A stretch of 64,000 nucleotides of DNA from Mangrovimonas sp. TPBH4 (GTDB taxonomy: Bacteria > Bacteroidota > Bacteroidia > Flavobacteriales > Flavobacteriaceae): NCBI RefSeq assembly GCF_001280505.1, contig NZ_LBIO01000055.1, positions 124,001 through 188,000 of the forward strand. Direction: 5' to 3'. This document shows, piece after piece, positions 9,121-16,731 of the stretch (within the stretch, counting starts at the first letter, position 1; the number at the start of each line of letters is the position of its first letter). The notes under the pieces are model-generated. The model did no database searches, had not been told where the DNA came from, and saw only the letters and a list, made by a program, of their open reading frames with translations. The translations under genes and the position numbers were made by a program.

Positions 9121-9142
9121 ATTCCGATAGGGTAATGGGAAT
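9121..9142 (+). promoter_or_regulatory. Candidate Rrf2 operator before cysH
   Basis: Imperfect inverted repeat with half-sites ATTCCGATA (9121-9129) and AATGGGAAT (9134-9142; its complement reads ATTCCCATT), matching at 7 of 9 positions. It begins 16 bases after the -7 element, where a bound repressor would block elongation or initiation. ATTCC/GGAAT arms resemble known Rrf2-family sites in general form. Assignment to the neighbouring regulator is inference. Confidence 0.45.
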
Positions 9143-9155
9143 TAAAATTTGAATT

Positions 9156-9782
9156 ATGATTGGACATACCATTGATATCGCATATTGGAATCAAGTATTG
9201 CGAGACAAAACACCAGATGAAATTATTGACTGGGCTTTAACTGTATCAGAAAACCGAATTGTCACGACTAGTTTTGGAGTGTACTCTTCAGTATTGTTGA
9301 GCACCATAGTCAGGAAGGATAAGGGCATTAAGGTGATTTGGTGTGATACCCTTTATAATGAAAACAGTACGTATGAGCATGCCTCAAATTTGATTAGACA
9401 ATACAATTTGAATATCTATAGGTATCAGTCCCTAAAAAGCAAGGCTGAAATTGATGCGACTATTGGTTTACCCGGATTGGAAGATGATAATCATGCTGAA
9501 TTTTCGGAAGTTGTGAAATTGGAGCCGTTCAGAAGAGCGCTTAAAGAACATCAGCCGGACTTGTGGTTTACCAACATTAGAGTAAGACAAACAGAACTTA
9601 GAAGCAAGAAGGATATTTTGAGTTTGAGTAAGGACGGTATTTTAAAGGTAAGCCCCTTTTATTATTGGACGGATGCAGATTTAGACAATTATTTGGAAGT
9701 TCATGGACTGCCCAAAAACCATGATTATTTCGATCCTATAAAGGCATTGAAAAACAGAGAGTGTGGTATACACTTGCAATAA
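9156..9782 (+). CDS. cysH: Phosphoadenylyl-sulfate reductase (CysH)
   Basis: Reduces activated sulfate to sulfite using thioredoxin or glutathione. The N-terminal nucleotide-binding segment is TTSFGVYSSVLLS, and the C-terminal catalytic motif ECGIHLQ holds Cys203. The only other cysteine is near residue 63, so the cysteine pairs that bind a [4Fe-4S] cluster in APS reductases are missing. This points to a PAPS-type enzyme. At 208 residues it is slightly short but complete. It is followed after 15 bases by sulfite reductase. The usual partners cysD, cysN and cysC for sulfate activation are not in this window and must lie elsewhere. Confidence 0.88.
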   Translation: MIGHTIDIAYWNQVLRDKTPDEIIDWALTVSENRIVTTSFGVYSSVLLSTIVRKDKGIKVIWCDTLYNENSTYEHASNLIRQYNLNIYRYQSLKSKAEIDATIGLPGLEDDNHAEFSEVVKLEPFRRALKEHQPDLWFTNIRVRQTELRSKKDILSLSKDGILKVSPFYYWTDADLDNYLEVHGLPKNHDYFDPIKALKNRECGIHLQ

Positions 9783-9797
9783 CAGCAAACAGGCATT

Positions 9798-11891
9798 ATG
9801 CAAAGTTTTAGAACAGAAATAGAAAATCCAGTTGTAGAGAGGGACATTATTGAATTGGCCAATAAAATTGAGCTGTTCCATAATGGTAAGATCGATGAGG
9901 AGAAATTCCGAAGCCTGCGTTTGGCTCGTGGAGTTTATGGGCAACGTCAACATGGAGTGCAAATGATTCGCATCAAATTGCCTTACGGGAAAGTATTAAG
10001 CAAGCAGTTGCGAAGAATTGCAGATGTATCGGATGAATATTCTAGAGGGAGATTACACATTACTACGCGTCAGGATATCCAGATCCATTATGTAGATTTG
10101 GACAGAACCCCAGAGCTTTGGGCCGAATTGGAGCGTGATGAGGTCACCTTGCGTGAAGCTTGTGGAAATACAGTAAGAAATGTCACCGCGAGTGAAACAG
10201 CGGGAATTGACATCAGCGAACCTTTCGATGTATCGCCTTATGCCGATGCTGTGTTCAAATTCTTTTTGAGAAATCCTATTTGTCAGGAAATGGGGCGCAA
10301 GTTTAAGGTGTCATTTTCGGCTTCCGATGCGGATACAGGCTTGTCTTATATGCACGATTTGGGCTTTATTGCAAAAATTCAAAATGGCACTAGAGGTTTT
10401 AAGGTAATGCTGGCAGGTGGTTTGGGTTCCCAACCACGTCATGCCGATGTACTATATGAGTTCTTGCCTTCAGATAAAATTATTCCAGTAATGGAAGGTG
10501 TTCTGAGAATTTTTGATCGCCATGGAGAACGTAAAAGTCGCGCCAAGGCACGTGTCAAATTCTTAGTAAAGGATATTGGCTTGGAGGCTTTCAAGCAATT
10601 GGTGGATGAGGAGCAAGCGGCTATAGAATACAAATCGGTTCCTATTGATGCAGATTCGTATCCAATATCAGTGCCTGTAGAAGTTGCTATCCCAAATGTT
10701 GAATTGGTTGATGTGGAGCCCTTCAATAAATGGAAGGAAACCAATATTATTCCTCAAAAGCAGGAAGGTTATGTAGCGATTGGCATAAAGGTGTTGTTAG
10801 GTGATTTTTATACGGATAAAGCCAGATTGTTGGCAGATTTGGTAGAAACCTATGCTGCCGGTGAAATCAGGTTGACCTTGCGTCAGAATATCTTGATTCC
10901 TTTTGTTAAGGAAGAATTGTTACCTTTCTTTTATCAAGAGTTGAGCAAATTAGGCTTTACTGAATTGGGATATAACAAAGCAGTGGATATCACTGCATGT
11001 CCAGGAACTGATACCTGTAATTTGGGAATTGCCAGTAGTACGGGAATTGCCGAAGAGTTGGAGCGGGTCATCAAAGCTGAATATCCGCAGTATTTGGATA
11101 ATGAAGATTTGGTCATCAAAATTAGTGGTTGTATGAATGCTTGTGGACAGCACACTATGGCCAATATAGGGTTTCAGGGGATGTCCATTCGTACGCCTGA
11201 TAAATTGGTGGCACCAGCGTTGCAAGTATTGTTGGGTGGTGGTAACAAAGGAAATGGGAATGGGATTTTCGCTGATAAGGTGGTAAAAGTTCCGAGTAGA
11301 CGAGGGCCTGAGGCCTTACGTAGAATTTTGAATGATTATGAGGCCAATGCCAAAGGAAAGCCTTTTGTGGACTATTATTTGGAACAGGGGCAGAAGTATT
11401 TCTACGACTTTCTGACTGATTTGTCTGATGTTTCCAATTTGACCCAAGAAGATTTTATCGATTGGGGAACCAATGAAAAGTATGTGAAAGCCATTGGGGT
11501 TGGAGAATGTGCTGGTGTGGTCATCGATTTGGTATCGACCTTGTTTTTGGAAAGTGAGGAAAAAATTGAATTGGCAGAACAGTCCTTTGAGGATAAAGTG
11601 TATTCGTCGGCGGTGTATCATGCTTATAGTTCCATGGTGAATTCGGCAAAAGCCATTTTAATTTCCGAAGATATTTCAGTGAATACCCAAGCAGGGATTA
11701 TTTCTCAATTCGATGCTGAATTTGTGGAAACGAATCGAGTGCGTTTGGGAGTGACATTTTCGGAATTGGTATATCAAATAAAAAATAATGCCCCAACTAA
11801 AGAATTTGCAGAGAATTATATTGAAAGCGCCAAAGTGTTCTTGTCCAATGTGAAAGTGTTTAGGGCAGAAACACAAAAAGTGGCCAGTTAA
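9798..11891 (+). CDS. Sulfite (or nitrite) reductase with C-terminal HEPN-like extension
   Basis: Siroheme/[4Fe-4S] enzyme reducing sulfite to sulfide. The two NIR/SIR ferrodoxin-like halves are visible (SRGRLHITTRQDIQIH near residue 90, and a second IRLTLRQNILIPF near 355). Cluster and siroheme ligands are Cys401, Cys407, Cys445 and Cys449 (CX5C and CX3C). At 697 residues it is about 120-150 longer than ordinary assimilatory enzymes. The extra tail from about residue 540 contains a helical segment around 590-685 resembling a HEPN domain (SSAVYHAYSSMVNSAKAIL). Its neighbours cysH, siroheme methylase and ferredoxin-NADP reductase support a sulfite rather than nitrite role. Electrons probably come from ferredoxin. 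Confidence 0.87.
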   Translation: MQSFRTEIENPVVERDIIELANKIELFHNGKIDEEKFRSLRLARGVYGQRQHGVQMIRIKLPYGKVLSKQLRRIADVSDEYSRGRLHITTRQDIQIHYVDLDRTPELWAELERDEVTLREACGNTVRNVTASETAGIDISEPFDVSPYADAVFKFFLRNPICQEMGRKFKVSFSASDADTGLSYMHDLGFIAKIQNGTRGFKVMLAGGLGSQPRHADVLYEFLPSDKIIPVMEGVLRIFDRHGERKSRAKARVKFLVKDIGLEAFKQLVDEEQAAIEYKSVPIDADSYPISVPVEVAIPNVELVDVEPFNKWKETNIIPQKQEGYVAIGIKVLLGDFYTDKARLLADLVETYAAGEIRLTLRQNILIPFVKEELLPFFYQELSKLGFTELGYNKAVDITACPGTDTCNLGIASSTGIAEELERVIKAEYPQYLDNEDLVIKISGCMNACGQHTMANIGFQGMSIRTPDKLVAPALQVLLGGGNKGNGNGIFADKVVKVPSRRGPEALRRILNDYEANAKGKPFVDYYLEQGQKYFYDFLTDLSDVSNLTQEDFIDWGTNEKYVKAIGVGECAGVVIDLVSTLFLESEEKIELAEQSFEDKVYSSAVYHAYSSMVNSAKAILISEDISVNTQAGIISQFDAEFVETNRVRLGVTFSELVYQIKNNAPTKEFAENYIESAKVFLSNVKVFRAETQKVAS

Positions 11892-11910
11892 ATGAACAAA
11901 TCAAGTGGGG

Positions 11911-12675
11911 ATGGAAAGATTAAGATCAAGATTGACAGTTGTGGGAGCAGGTCCGGGAGATCCGGAATTAATCACCCTAAAGGCAGTAAAGGCTATTAGT
12001 TCGGCTCAAGTCATTTTGTACGATGCGTTGATAAATAGTGCTTTGTTGGAATATGCATCATCAGAGGCTGAACTCATTTTTGTGGGAAAACGAAAAGGTT
12101 GCTATGCCTATCAACAAGAACAGATCAATGAGTTGATTGTAGCGCGAGCCAAAAGTCATGGCCATGTTGTGCGGTTAAAGGGAGGCGATCCATTTGTATT
12201 TGGTAGAGGAGCCGAAGAATTGGAATATGCCCAGAGGTTTGGTGTGGAAGGCAATGTGGTGCCAGGAATTTCCTCGGCTATTGCAGTGCCAGCTTACCAA
12301 GGCATTCCTTTGACGAAGCGAGGAAGTTCCGAAAGTTTTTGGGTGATTACAGGTACAACCAAGGATCATAAAATGTCCAATGATATCCCTATTGCGGCCA
12401 AATCTACAGCAACAGTGGTTATTTTGATGGGGATGAGCAAACTGCCTCAAATCATGGAGGCTTTTCAAAAGGAAGGAAAAGCTGAAACACCGGTAGCAAT
12501 CATTCAAAATGGAACGACAAAAGATGAAAAAATAGGCATTGGTACAGTTGCTTCCATTTGTGAGGTCGTAGAGAAAGAAAAGTTATCCAATCCAGCCATA
12601 ATTATAGTAGGTGAAGTGGTCAACGACCGAGTGCATTTGACTTCGATACGCCAAGAAATTCAACAATTTTCATAG
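11911..12675 (+). CDS. cobA: Uroporphyrinogen-III C-methyltransferase (SUMT)
   Basis: Methylates uroporphyrinogen III twice with SAM to give precorrin-2, the precursor of siroheme needed by the adjacent sulfite reductase. Signature segments are VGAGPGDPELITLKA at the N-terminus, the RLKGGDPFVFGRG motif, and VPGISSAIAVPAYQGIPLTKR. The 254-residue protein is the single methylase domain only. The dehydrogenase/ferrochelatase part found in CysG is absent and must be encoded elsewhere. I chose the ATG at 11911; an in-frame GTG at 11905 adds two residues. It follows sulfite reductase by about 20 bases. Confidence 0.93.
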   Translation: MERLRSRLTVVGAGPGDPELITLKAVKAISSAQVILYDALINSALLEYASSEAELIFVGKRKGCYAYQQEQINELIVARAKSHGHVVRLKGGDPFVFGRGAEELEYAQRFGVEGNVVPGISSAIAVPAYQGIPLTKRGSSESFWVITGTTKDHKMSNDIPIAAKSTATVVILMGMSKLPQIMEAFQKEGKAETPVAIIQNGTTKDEKIGIGTVASICEVVEKEKLSNPAIIIVGEVVNDRVHLTSIRQEIQQFS

Positions 12676-12717
12676 AATAAATAGAAACAAAATTTTTTAA
12701 AAATCATTGATTTTACG

Positions 12718-12731
12718 GGATAGCTATATCC
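12718..12731 (+). promoter_or_regulatory. Short inverted repeat before ferredoxin-NADP reductase
   Basis: GGATA and TATCC flank GCTA. It could be an operator or chance; it does not match the candidate Rrf2 site before cysH well. It lies 23 bases before the start codon chosen for the next gene. Confidence 0.2.
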
Positions 12732-12754
12732 AAAATCGACTAAAATTAGAGACC

Positions 12755-13804
12755 ATGATAAAAACAGATATATTGATTATTGGAGCAGGACCAACGGGGT
12801 TATTCACAGTTTTTGAAGCCGGATTATTGAAATTGAAGTGTCATTTAATTGATGCATTGCCACAACCGGGAGGACAATGCTCGGAGATATATCCTAAAAA
12901 ACCAATCTACGATATTCCAGGATTTCCGGAGATATTGGCTGGAGATTTAACCAATAATTTATTGGAACAGGGCAAGCAGTTTGAACCTGGGTTTACCTTA
13001 GGAGAAAGGGCTGAAACTATTGAAAAGTTGGAAGACGGAAGTTTCATTGTAACTACCAATAAGGGGACTAAACACCATGCTCCTGTGGTTGCTATTGCGG
13101 GAGGTTTGGGATCGTTTGAGCCTAGAAAACCATTGATTGAAAATATTTCTTATTACGAAGATAAAGGTGTGGAGTATTTTATCAAGGATCCAGAAGTGTA
13201 CCGCAACAAAAAAGTGGTGATTTCAGGAGGAGGAGATTCTGCTTTGGATTGGAGTATTTTCTTGGCAGATGTAGCCGAAGAGGTCACTTTAGTTCATAGA
13301 CGGAATGAATTCCGTGGCGCCTTGGATTCCGTAGAAAAGGTTCAAGAGTTAAAGCTGTTGGGGAAAATCAATTTGGTGACTCCTGCAGAAGTAACGGCAT
13401 TGCATGGCAACTCGAAATTAGAGGGTGTTACAATTATCAAGGACGGTGAAAAAATATTACATGAAGCCGATCATTTTATTCCTCTGTTTGGTTTGTCTCC
13501 AAAATTGGGACCTATTGGAGAATGGGGCTTGGAAATTGAAAAAAATGCCATCAAAGTGGATACTTTGGATTATCAAACCAATATTCCTGGAATCTTTGCC
13601 ATAGGCGATGTGAACACTTACGAAGGCAAATTGAAGTTGATACTTTGTGGTTTTCATGAAGCGACTTTAATGTGTCAATCTGCTTATAAAATCATTAATC
13701 CAGGGAAAAAGTATGTGCTGAAATATACTACCGTAAGTGGTGTTGATGGTTTTGACGGCACGAGAAAAGAAGCTCCAAAAGCAGTAGTGCAAGCTATAAA
13801 TTAA
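12755..13804 (+). CDS. Ferredoxin--NADP(+) reductase, thioredoxin-reductase-like type
   Basis: A 349-residue FAD enzyme expected to pass electrons from NADPH to ferredoxin, here most likely for the sulfite reductase two genes upstream. The FAD-binding Rossmann motif is IIGAGPTGLFTVFEAG at residue 6; PQPGGQCSEIYP follows. The NADP-binding motif is VVISGGGDSALDW near 150, and a C-terminal FAD motif NIPGIFAIGDVN is present. It lacks the CxxC redox pair of thioredoxin reductases, which identifies the YumC-like FNR group. The start is the ATG of MIKTDILIIG; an upstream TTG at 12707 would add 16 unneeded residues. Confidence 0.9.
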   Translation: MIKTDILIIGAGPTGLFTVFEAGLLKLKCHLIDALPQPGGQCSEIYPKKPIYDIPGFPEILAGDLTNNLLEQGKQFEPGFTLGERAETIEKLEDGSFIVTTNKGTKHHAPVVAIAGGLGSFEPRKPLIENISYYEDKGVEYFIKDPEVYRNKKVVISGGGDSALDWSIFLADVAEEVTLVHRRNEFRGALDSVEKVQELKLLGKINLVTPAEVTALHGNSKLEGVTIIKDGEKILHEADHFIPLFGLSPKLGPIGEWGLEIEKNAIKVDTLDYQTNIPGIFAIGDVNTYEGKLKLILCGFHEATLMCQSAYKIINPGKKYVLKYTTVSGVDGFDGTRKEAPKAVVQAIN

Positions 13805-13847
13805 CGGTTATTTAGAATACGGTTTAAATTGTAATCCCTAAATTTAG

Positions 13848-14597
13848 ATGTTCGAAATAACAACTATGGCATATAAACTTCGCTTAAAGGACGATATTGC
13901 GACTTTCACAAAACGGCTCTTCTATGCATTATTTGATGAGGAAGAAGTTCAGCAAAAAGAATTGAAAGTATTAAAACAGGTGTTTTTGGATGTGGTATCG
14001 CAATTGAATGATCAAAATGGAAATGAAATTTGGGAGGCTTTTTCAAGCAAGATTCCATCCATTAAAAAACGCATTGAATTGGATGCTTTGGCTACCGAAA
14101 AAAACGATCCTGCTTGTAAAAGTTTGGAAGAAATTTATTTGGCCTATCCAGGATTTCACGCTATTGCCATTCATCGTTTGAGTCATGAACTTTTTAAGTT
14201 GAATGTGCCTATCGTGGCAAGAATGATGAGTGAGTGCGTTCATGGTAAAACAGGTATCGATATCCATCCAGGAGCGACCATTGGAGACTCCTTTTTTATA
14301 GACCACGGAACAGGAATAGTGATTGGGGAGACTTCCATCATAAAAAATAATGTAAAGATTTATCAAGGGGTAACGCTTGGAGGGATTCAGGTGAAGAAGA
14401 GTTTGTCTAATACCAAACGTCACCCGACCATTGAGGATAATGTGACCATTTATGCCAATGCTACAATTTTGGGGGGAGATATCGTGATTGGTGCCAACAG
14501 CATTATTGGAGCCAATGTTTGGATTACCCAATCGGTTCCAGAAAATTCATTGGTCACCTATCAGTCAGAAATAAAAATCAGTACACGCAACAAATGA
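13848..14597 (+). CDS. cysE: Serine O-acetyltransferase
   Basis: Forms O-acetylserine from serine and acetyl-CoA, the carbon skeleton for cysteine. The N-terminal helical part is followed by a left-handed beta-helix of hexapeptide repeats from about residue 140 (GKTGIDIHPGATIGDSFFIDHGTGIVIGE), with the expected catalytic His and Asp there. YQGVTLGG and KRHPTIEDNVTIYANATIL continue the pattern. At 249 residues it is of normal size. The ATG at 13848 is used here. An ATG at 13866 (MAYKLRLKDD) is an alternative, because a promoter-like TAAATTTA ends only one base before 13848. Its last four bases overlap the start of cysM (ATGA). Confidence 0.92.
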   Translation: MFEITTMAYKLRLKDDIATFTKRLFYALFDEEEVQQKELKVLKQVFLDVVSQLNDQNGNEIWEAFSSKIPSIKKRIELDALATEKNDPACKSLEEIYLAYPGFHAIAIHRLSHELFKLNVPIVARMMSECVHGKTGIDIHPGATIGDSFFIDHGTGIVIGETSIIKNNVKIYQGVTLGGIQVKKSLSNTKRHPTIEDNVTIYANATILGGDIVIGANSIIGANVWITQSVPENSLVTYQSEIKISTRNK

Positions 14598-15484
14598 TTC
14601 AAAGTAAATCCATAACCGATTTAATCGGGAATACACCACTTATTGAAGTCAAACGAATCATTTCCAAACCAAACGTACGGCTGTTTTTGAAGTTGGAAGG
14701 AAAAAATCCAGGAGGCAGTGTGAAGGATCGAGCCGCTTTCAATATGATTTCCGAGGCATTGAAAAGTGGTGATATTTCAAAAGGAGACACTTTGGTTGAG
14801 GCTACTAGTGGAAATACAGGGATTGCCTTGGCTTTTATAGCTCAGTTATTAGGTTTGAACATGGTATTGATCATGCCTGAAAATTCTACTGAAGAACGTA
14901 TCAAAACCATGCGGGCTTATGGAGCGGAACTTATTCTGACACCTGCTGCTGATGGCATAGAAGGTTCGCGAGATTTGGCTGAAAAACTTCAAAAAGAAAA
15001 AGGCTATTACATGCTCAATCAATTCGCCAATGACGACAACTGGAAAGCTCACTACAAAACCACAGGTCCGGAAATTTGGAAAGATACTGATGGGCAAGTG
15101 ACGCATTTTGTTTCGGCAATGGGCACTACAGGGACTATCATGGGAGTATCCACTTATCTGAAAGAGCAAAACAAAGCTATAACCATTGTAGGCGCCCAAC
15201 CAACCGATGATGCAAAAATCCCAGGGATTAGAAAATGGCCAGAGGCCTATTTGCCCAAGATTTTCGATCGTTCAAAAGTAGATCGAGTGATAGAGGTAAG
15301 CGAAGAAGATGCCCGAACTGTGGCTAACAGATTGGCCAAAGAAGAAGGGGTGTTTTGTGGTATGAGCAGTGGTGGAAGTGTAGCCACGGCCTTAAAAATA
15401 GCCGATGAAATTGAAGAAGGCCTTATCGTCGCCGTAATTTGCGATATAGGAGATCGTTACCTTTCTTCAGATTTGTTTCAATAA
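14594..15484 (+). CDS. cysM: Cysteine synthase B (CysM type)
   Basis: PLP enzyme condensing O-acetylserine with sulfide (or thiosulfate in CysM enzymes) to cysteine. The PLP lysine is Lys44 in NPGGSVKDRAAF. The substrate loop is TSGNTGIAL near 73, and GTTGTIMGV binds phosphate. IPGIRKWPEAYLPKIFD near 215 is the sequence that separates CysM from CysK. The 296 residues agree with CysM. The start ATG overlaps the TGA of cysE by four bases; longer upstream readings lie inside cysE and are not needed. Translational coupling of CysE and CysM fits formation of balanced amounts. Confidence 0.92.
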   Translation: MIQSKSITDLIGNTPLIEVKRIISKPNVRLFLKLEGKNPGGSVKDRAAFNMISEALKSGDISKGDTLVEATSGNTGIALAFIAQLLGLNMVLIMPENSTEERIKTMRAYGAELILTPAADGIEGSRDLAEKLQKEKGYYMLNQFANDDNWKAHYKTTGPEIWKDTDGQVTHFVSAMGTTGTIMGVSTYLKEQNKAITIVGAQPTDDAKIPGIRKWPEAYLPKIFDRSKVDRVIEVSEEDARTVANRLAKEEGVFCGMSSGGSVATALKIADEIEEGLIVAVICDIGDRYLSSDLFQ

Positions 15485-15487
15485 AAA

Positions 15488-15518
15488 TTGGTTATAAATT
15501 ATTTATCCTGTAATTTCG
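15488..15518 (+). promoter_or_regulatory. Promoter of the metH operon
   Basis: TTG at 15488-15490 and TAATTTCG at 15511-15518 are 20 bases apart and match the Bacteroidota -33/-7 promoter with one mismatch. Transcription should start near 15523, just upstream of the second SAM riboswitch. Confidence 0.55.
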
Positions 15519-15544
15519 CAGCCTAGTTCATAAACATATAAAAT

Positions 15545-15654
15545 GTTATCACGAAAGGCAGAGGGAATAGACCCGTTGAAGCCTTAGCAACCCTTTAACT
15601 TTAAAGAAGGTGCTAAATTCTACTAGTTGAATACTACTCAATTGGACAGATAAC
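15545..15654 (+). ncRNA. SAM-I riboswitch (S-box) upstream of metH
   Basis: Same architecture as the element at 3794: P1 GTTATC (15545-15550) with GATAAC (15649-15654), ACGAAAGGCAGAGGGA, GAAGCCTTAGCAACC and GGTGCTAAATTCTAC. It lies between cysM and the metH genes and should repress methionine synthase and MetF when SAM is abundant. The P3/P4 side differs in length from copy 1, so it is not a recent duplication of the whole leader. Confidence 0.95.
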
Positions 15655-15681
15655 CTAGAGTAATTTCTTTTACTTTCTTGA

Positions 15682-15713
15682 TGACATTTTAATATAAACA
15701 CAATAAAATGTCA
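15682..15713 (+). promoter_or_regulatory. Hairpin sequestering the metH start codon (expression platform)
   Basis: TGACATTTTA (15682-15691) and TAAAATGTCA (15704-15713) form a perfect 10-bp stem with a 12-base loop. The second arm contains the AUG at 15708. The first arm's ACATTTTA can instead pair with TAAAATGT at 15539-15546, which overlaps the P1 strand of the riboswitch. This is a ready-made translational switch: SAM-bound P1 frees the first arm to hide the AUG. Confidence 0.6.
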
Positions 15714-16709
15714 AATATTAATCAGGTTTTACAAGACCGAATTTTAGTTCTGGATGGGGCCATGGGGACCATGCTGCAACGGTATAATTTTTCTGAAGAG
15801 GATTTTCGTGGGGAGCGTTTTAAAGATTATCCGTCTCCGTTAAAGGGGAACAACGACTTGTTGTCGCTTACGCAGCCCCAAGCCATTGCTGAAGTACACC
15901 GTAAGTACTTCGAGGCTGGTGCGGATATCGTGGAAACCAATACGTTTTCAGGAACTACCATTGGAATGGCTGATTATGATATGGAAGATTTGGTGTATGA
16001 ACTGAATTTTGAATCTGCTAAAATTGCCAAAAAAGTAGCTGATGAAGTTACAGCTGCCAATCCTGAAAAACCTCGTTTTATTGCAGGAAGTATTGGTCCT
16101 ACAAACAGAACGGCTAGCTTATCTCCAGATGTTAACCGTCCTGAATTTCGCGCCGTAACTTTTGAGGAATTGCGTGTGGCCTATAAGCAACAGGTTGAGG
16201 CATTAATTGATGGTGGCGTGGATTTATTATTGGTGGAAACTGTATTTGATACTTTGAATGCCAAGGCGGCCTTATTTGCTATTGAAGAAGTAAAAGAGGA
16301 GAGAGGTATCGATATCCCGGTCATGGTGTCTGGAACGATCACGGATGCTTCAGGAAGAACCCTTTCTGGGCAAACTGTGGAAGCATTTTTAACTTCCATT
16401 TCGCATATTCCATTGCTAAGTGTTGGGTTTAATTGCGCGCTTGGAGCCGATCAGTTGCAACCTTATTTGAGACGTTTGGCAAATGAAACAGAATTTTTCA
16501 CCTCTGCCCATCCAAATGCGGGACTTCCAAATGCCTTTGGTGAATACGACCAAACTCCGGCGCAAATGCAAGTACTTATTGAAAACTATCTTAAGGATGG
16601 TTTAATCAATATTATTGGAGGTTGTTGTGGTACAACTCCAGAGCATATTACGGCTATTGCTGAGGTGGCGGCCAAATATAAACCACGCAAAATTGAAGTG
16701 TCTGAATAG
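15708..16709 (+). CDS. metH: Methionine synthase, homocysteine-binding subunit (split MetH, N-terminal part)
   Basis: The homocysteine S-methyltransferase domain of cobalamin-dependent methionine synthase as a separate 333-residue protein. Zinc and homocysteine ligands are Cys243 (GFNCALGA), Cys306 and Cys307 (GGCCGTTP). The N-terminal segment ILVLDGAMGTMLQR is canonical. The remaining domains are encoded 22 bases downstream, and the two lengths add up to the usual size of about 1225 residues. The break falls exactly between the homocysteine and pterin domains, so it is a domain split and not a frameshift: a proper stop, spacer and new ATG are present. Controlled by the SAM-I riboswitch. Confidence 0.93.
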   Translation: MSNINQVLQDRILVLDGAMGTMLQRYNFSEEDFRGERFKDYPSPLKGNNDLLSLTQPQAIAEVHRKYFEAGADIVETNTFSGTTIGMADYDMEDLVYELNFESAKIAKKVADEVTAANPEKPRFIAGSIGPTNRTASLSPDVNRPEFRAVTFEELRVAYKQQVEALIDGGVDLLLVETVFDTLNAKAALFAIEEVKEERGIDIPVMVSGTITDASGRTLSGQTVEAFLTSISHIPLLSVGFNCALGADQLQPYLRRLANETEFFTSAHPNAGLPNAFGEYDQTPAQMQVLIENYLKDGLINIIGGCCGTTPEHITAIAEVAAKYKPRKIEVSE

Positions 16710-16731
16710 GGACGGTTAGAAAAGAATTACA

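Noticed and set aside
11892..11910. ATG directly after sulfite reductase as the cobA start
   Set aside because: It is in a different frame from SUMT; only the ATG at 11911 (or GTG at 11905) reads into the methylase.
12707..12754. Upstream start for ferredoxin-NADP reductase
   Set aside because: The 16 extra residues have no counterpart in the family, and the FAD motif is correctly spaced from the ATG at 12755.
14043..14531. 162-codon minus-strand frame inside cysE
   Set aside because: Complement of a clearly coding hexapeptide-repeat gene; the translated sequence has no motif or signal.
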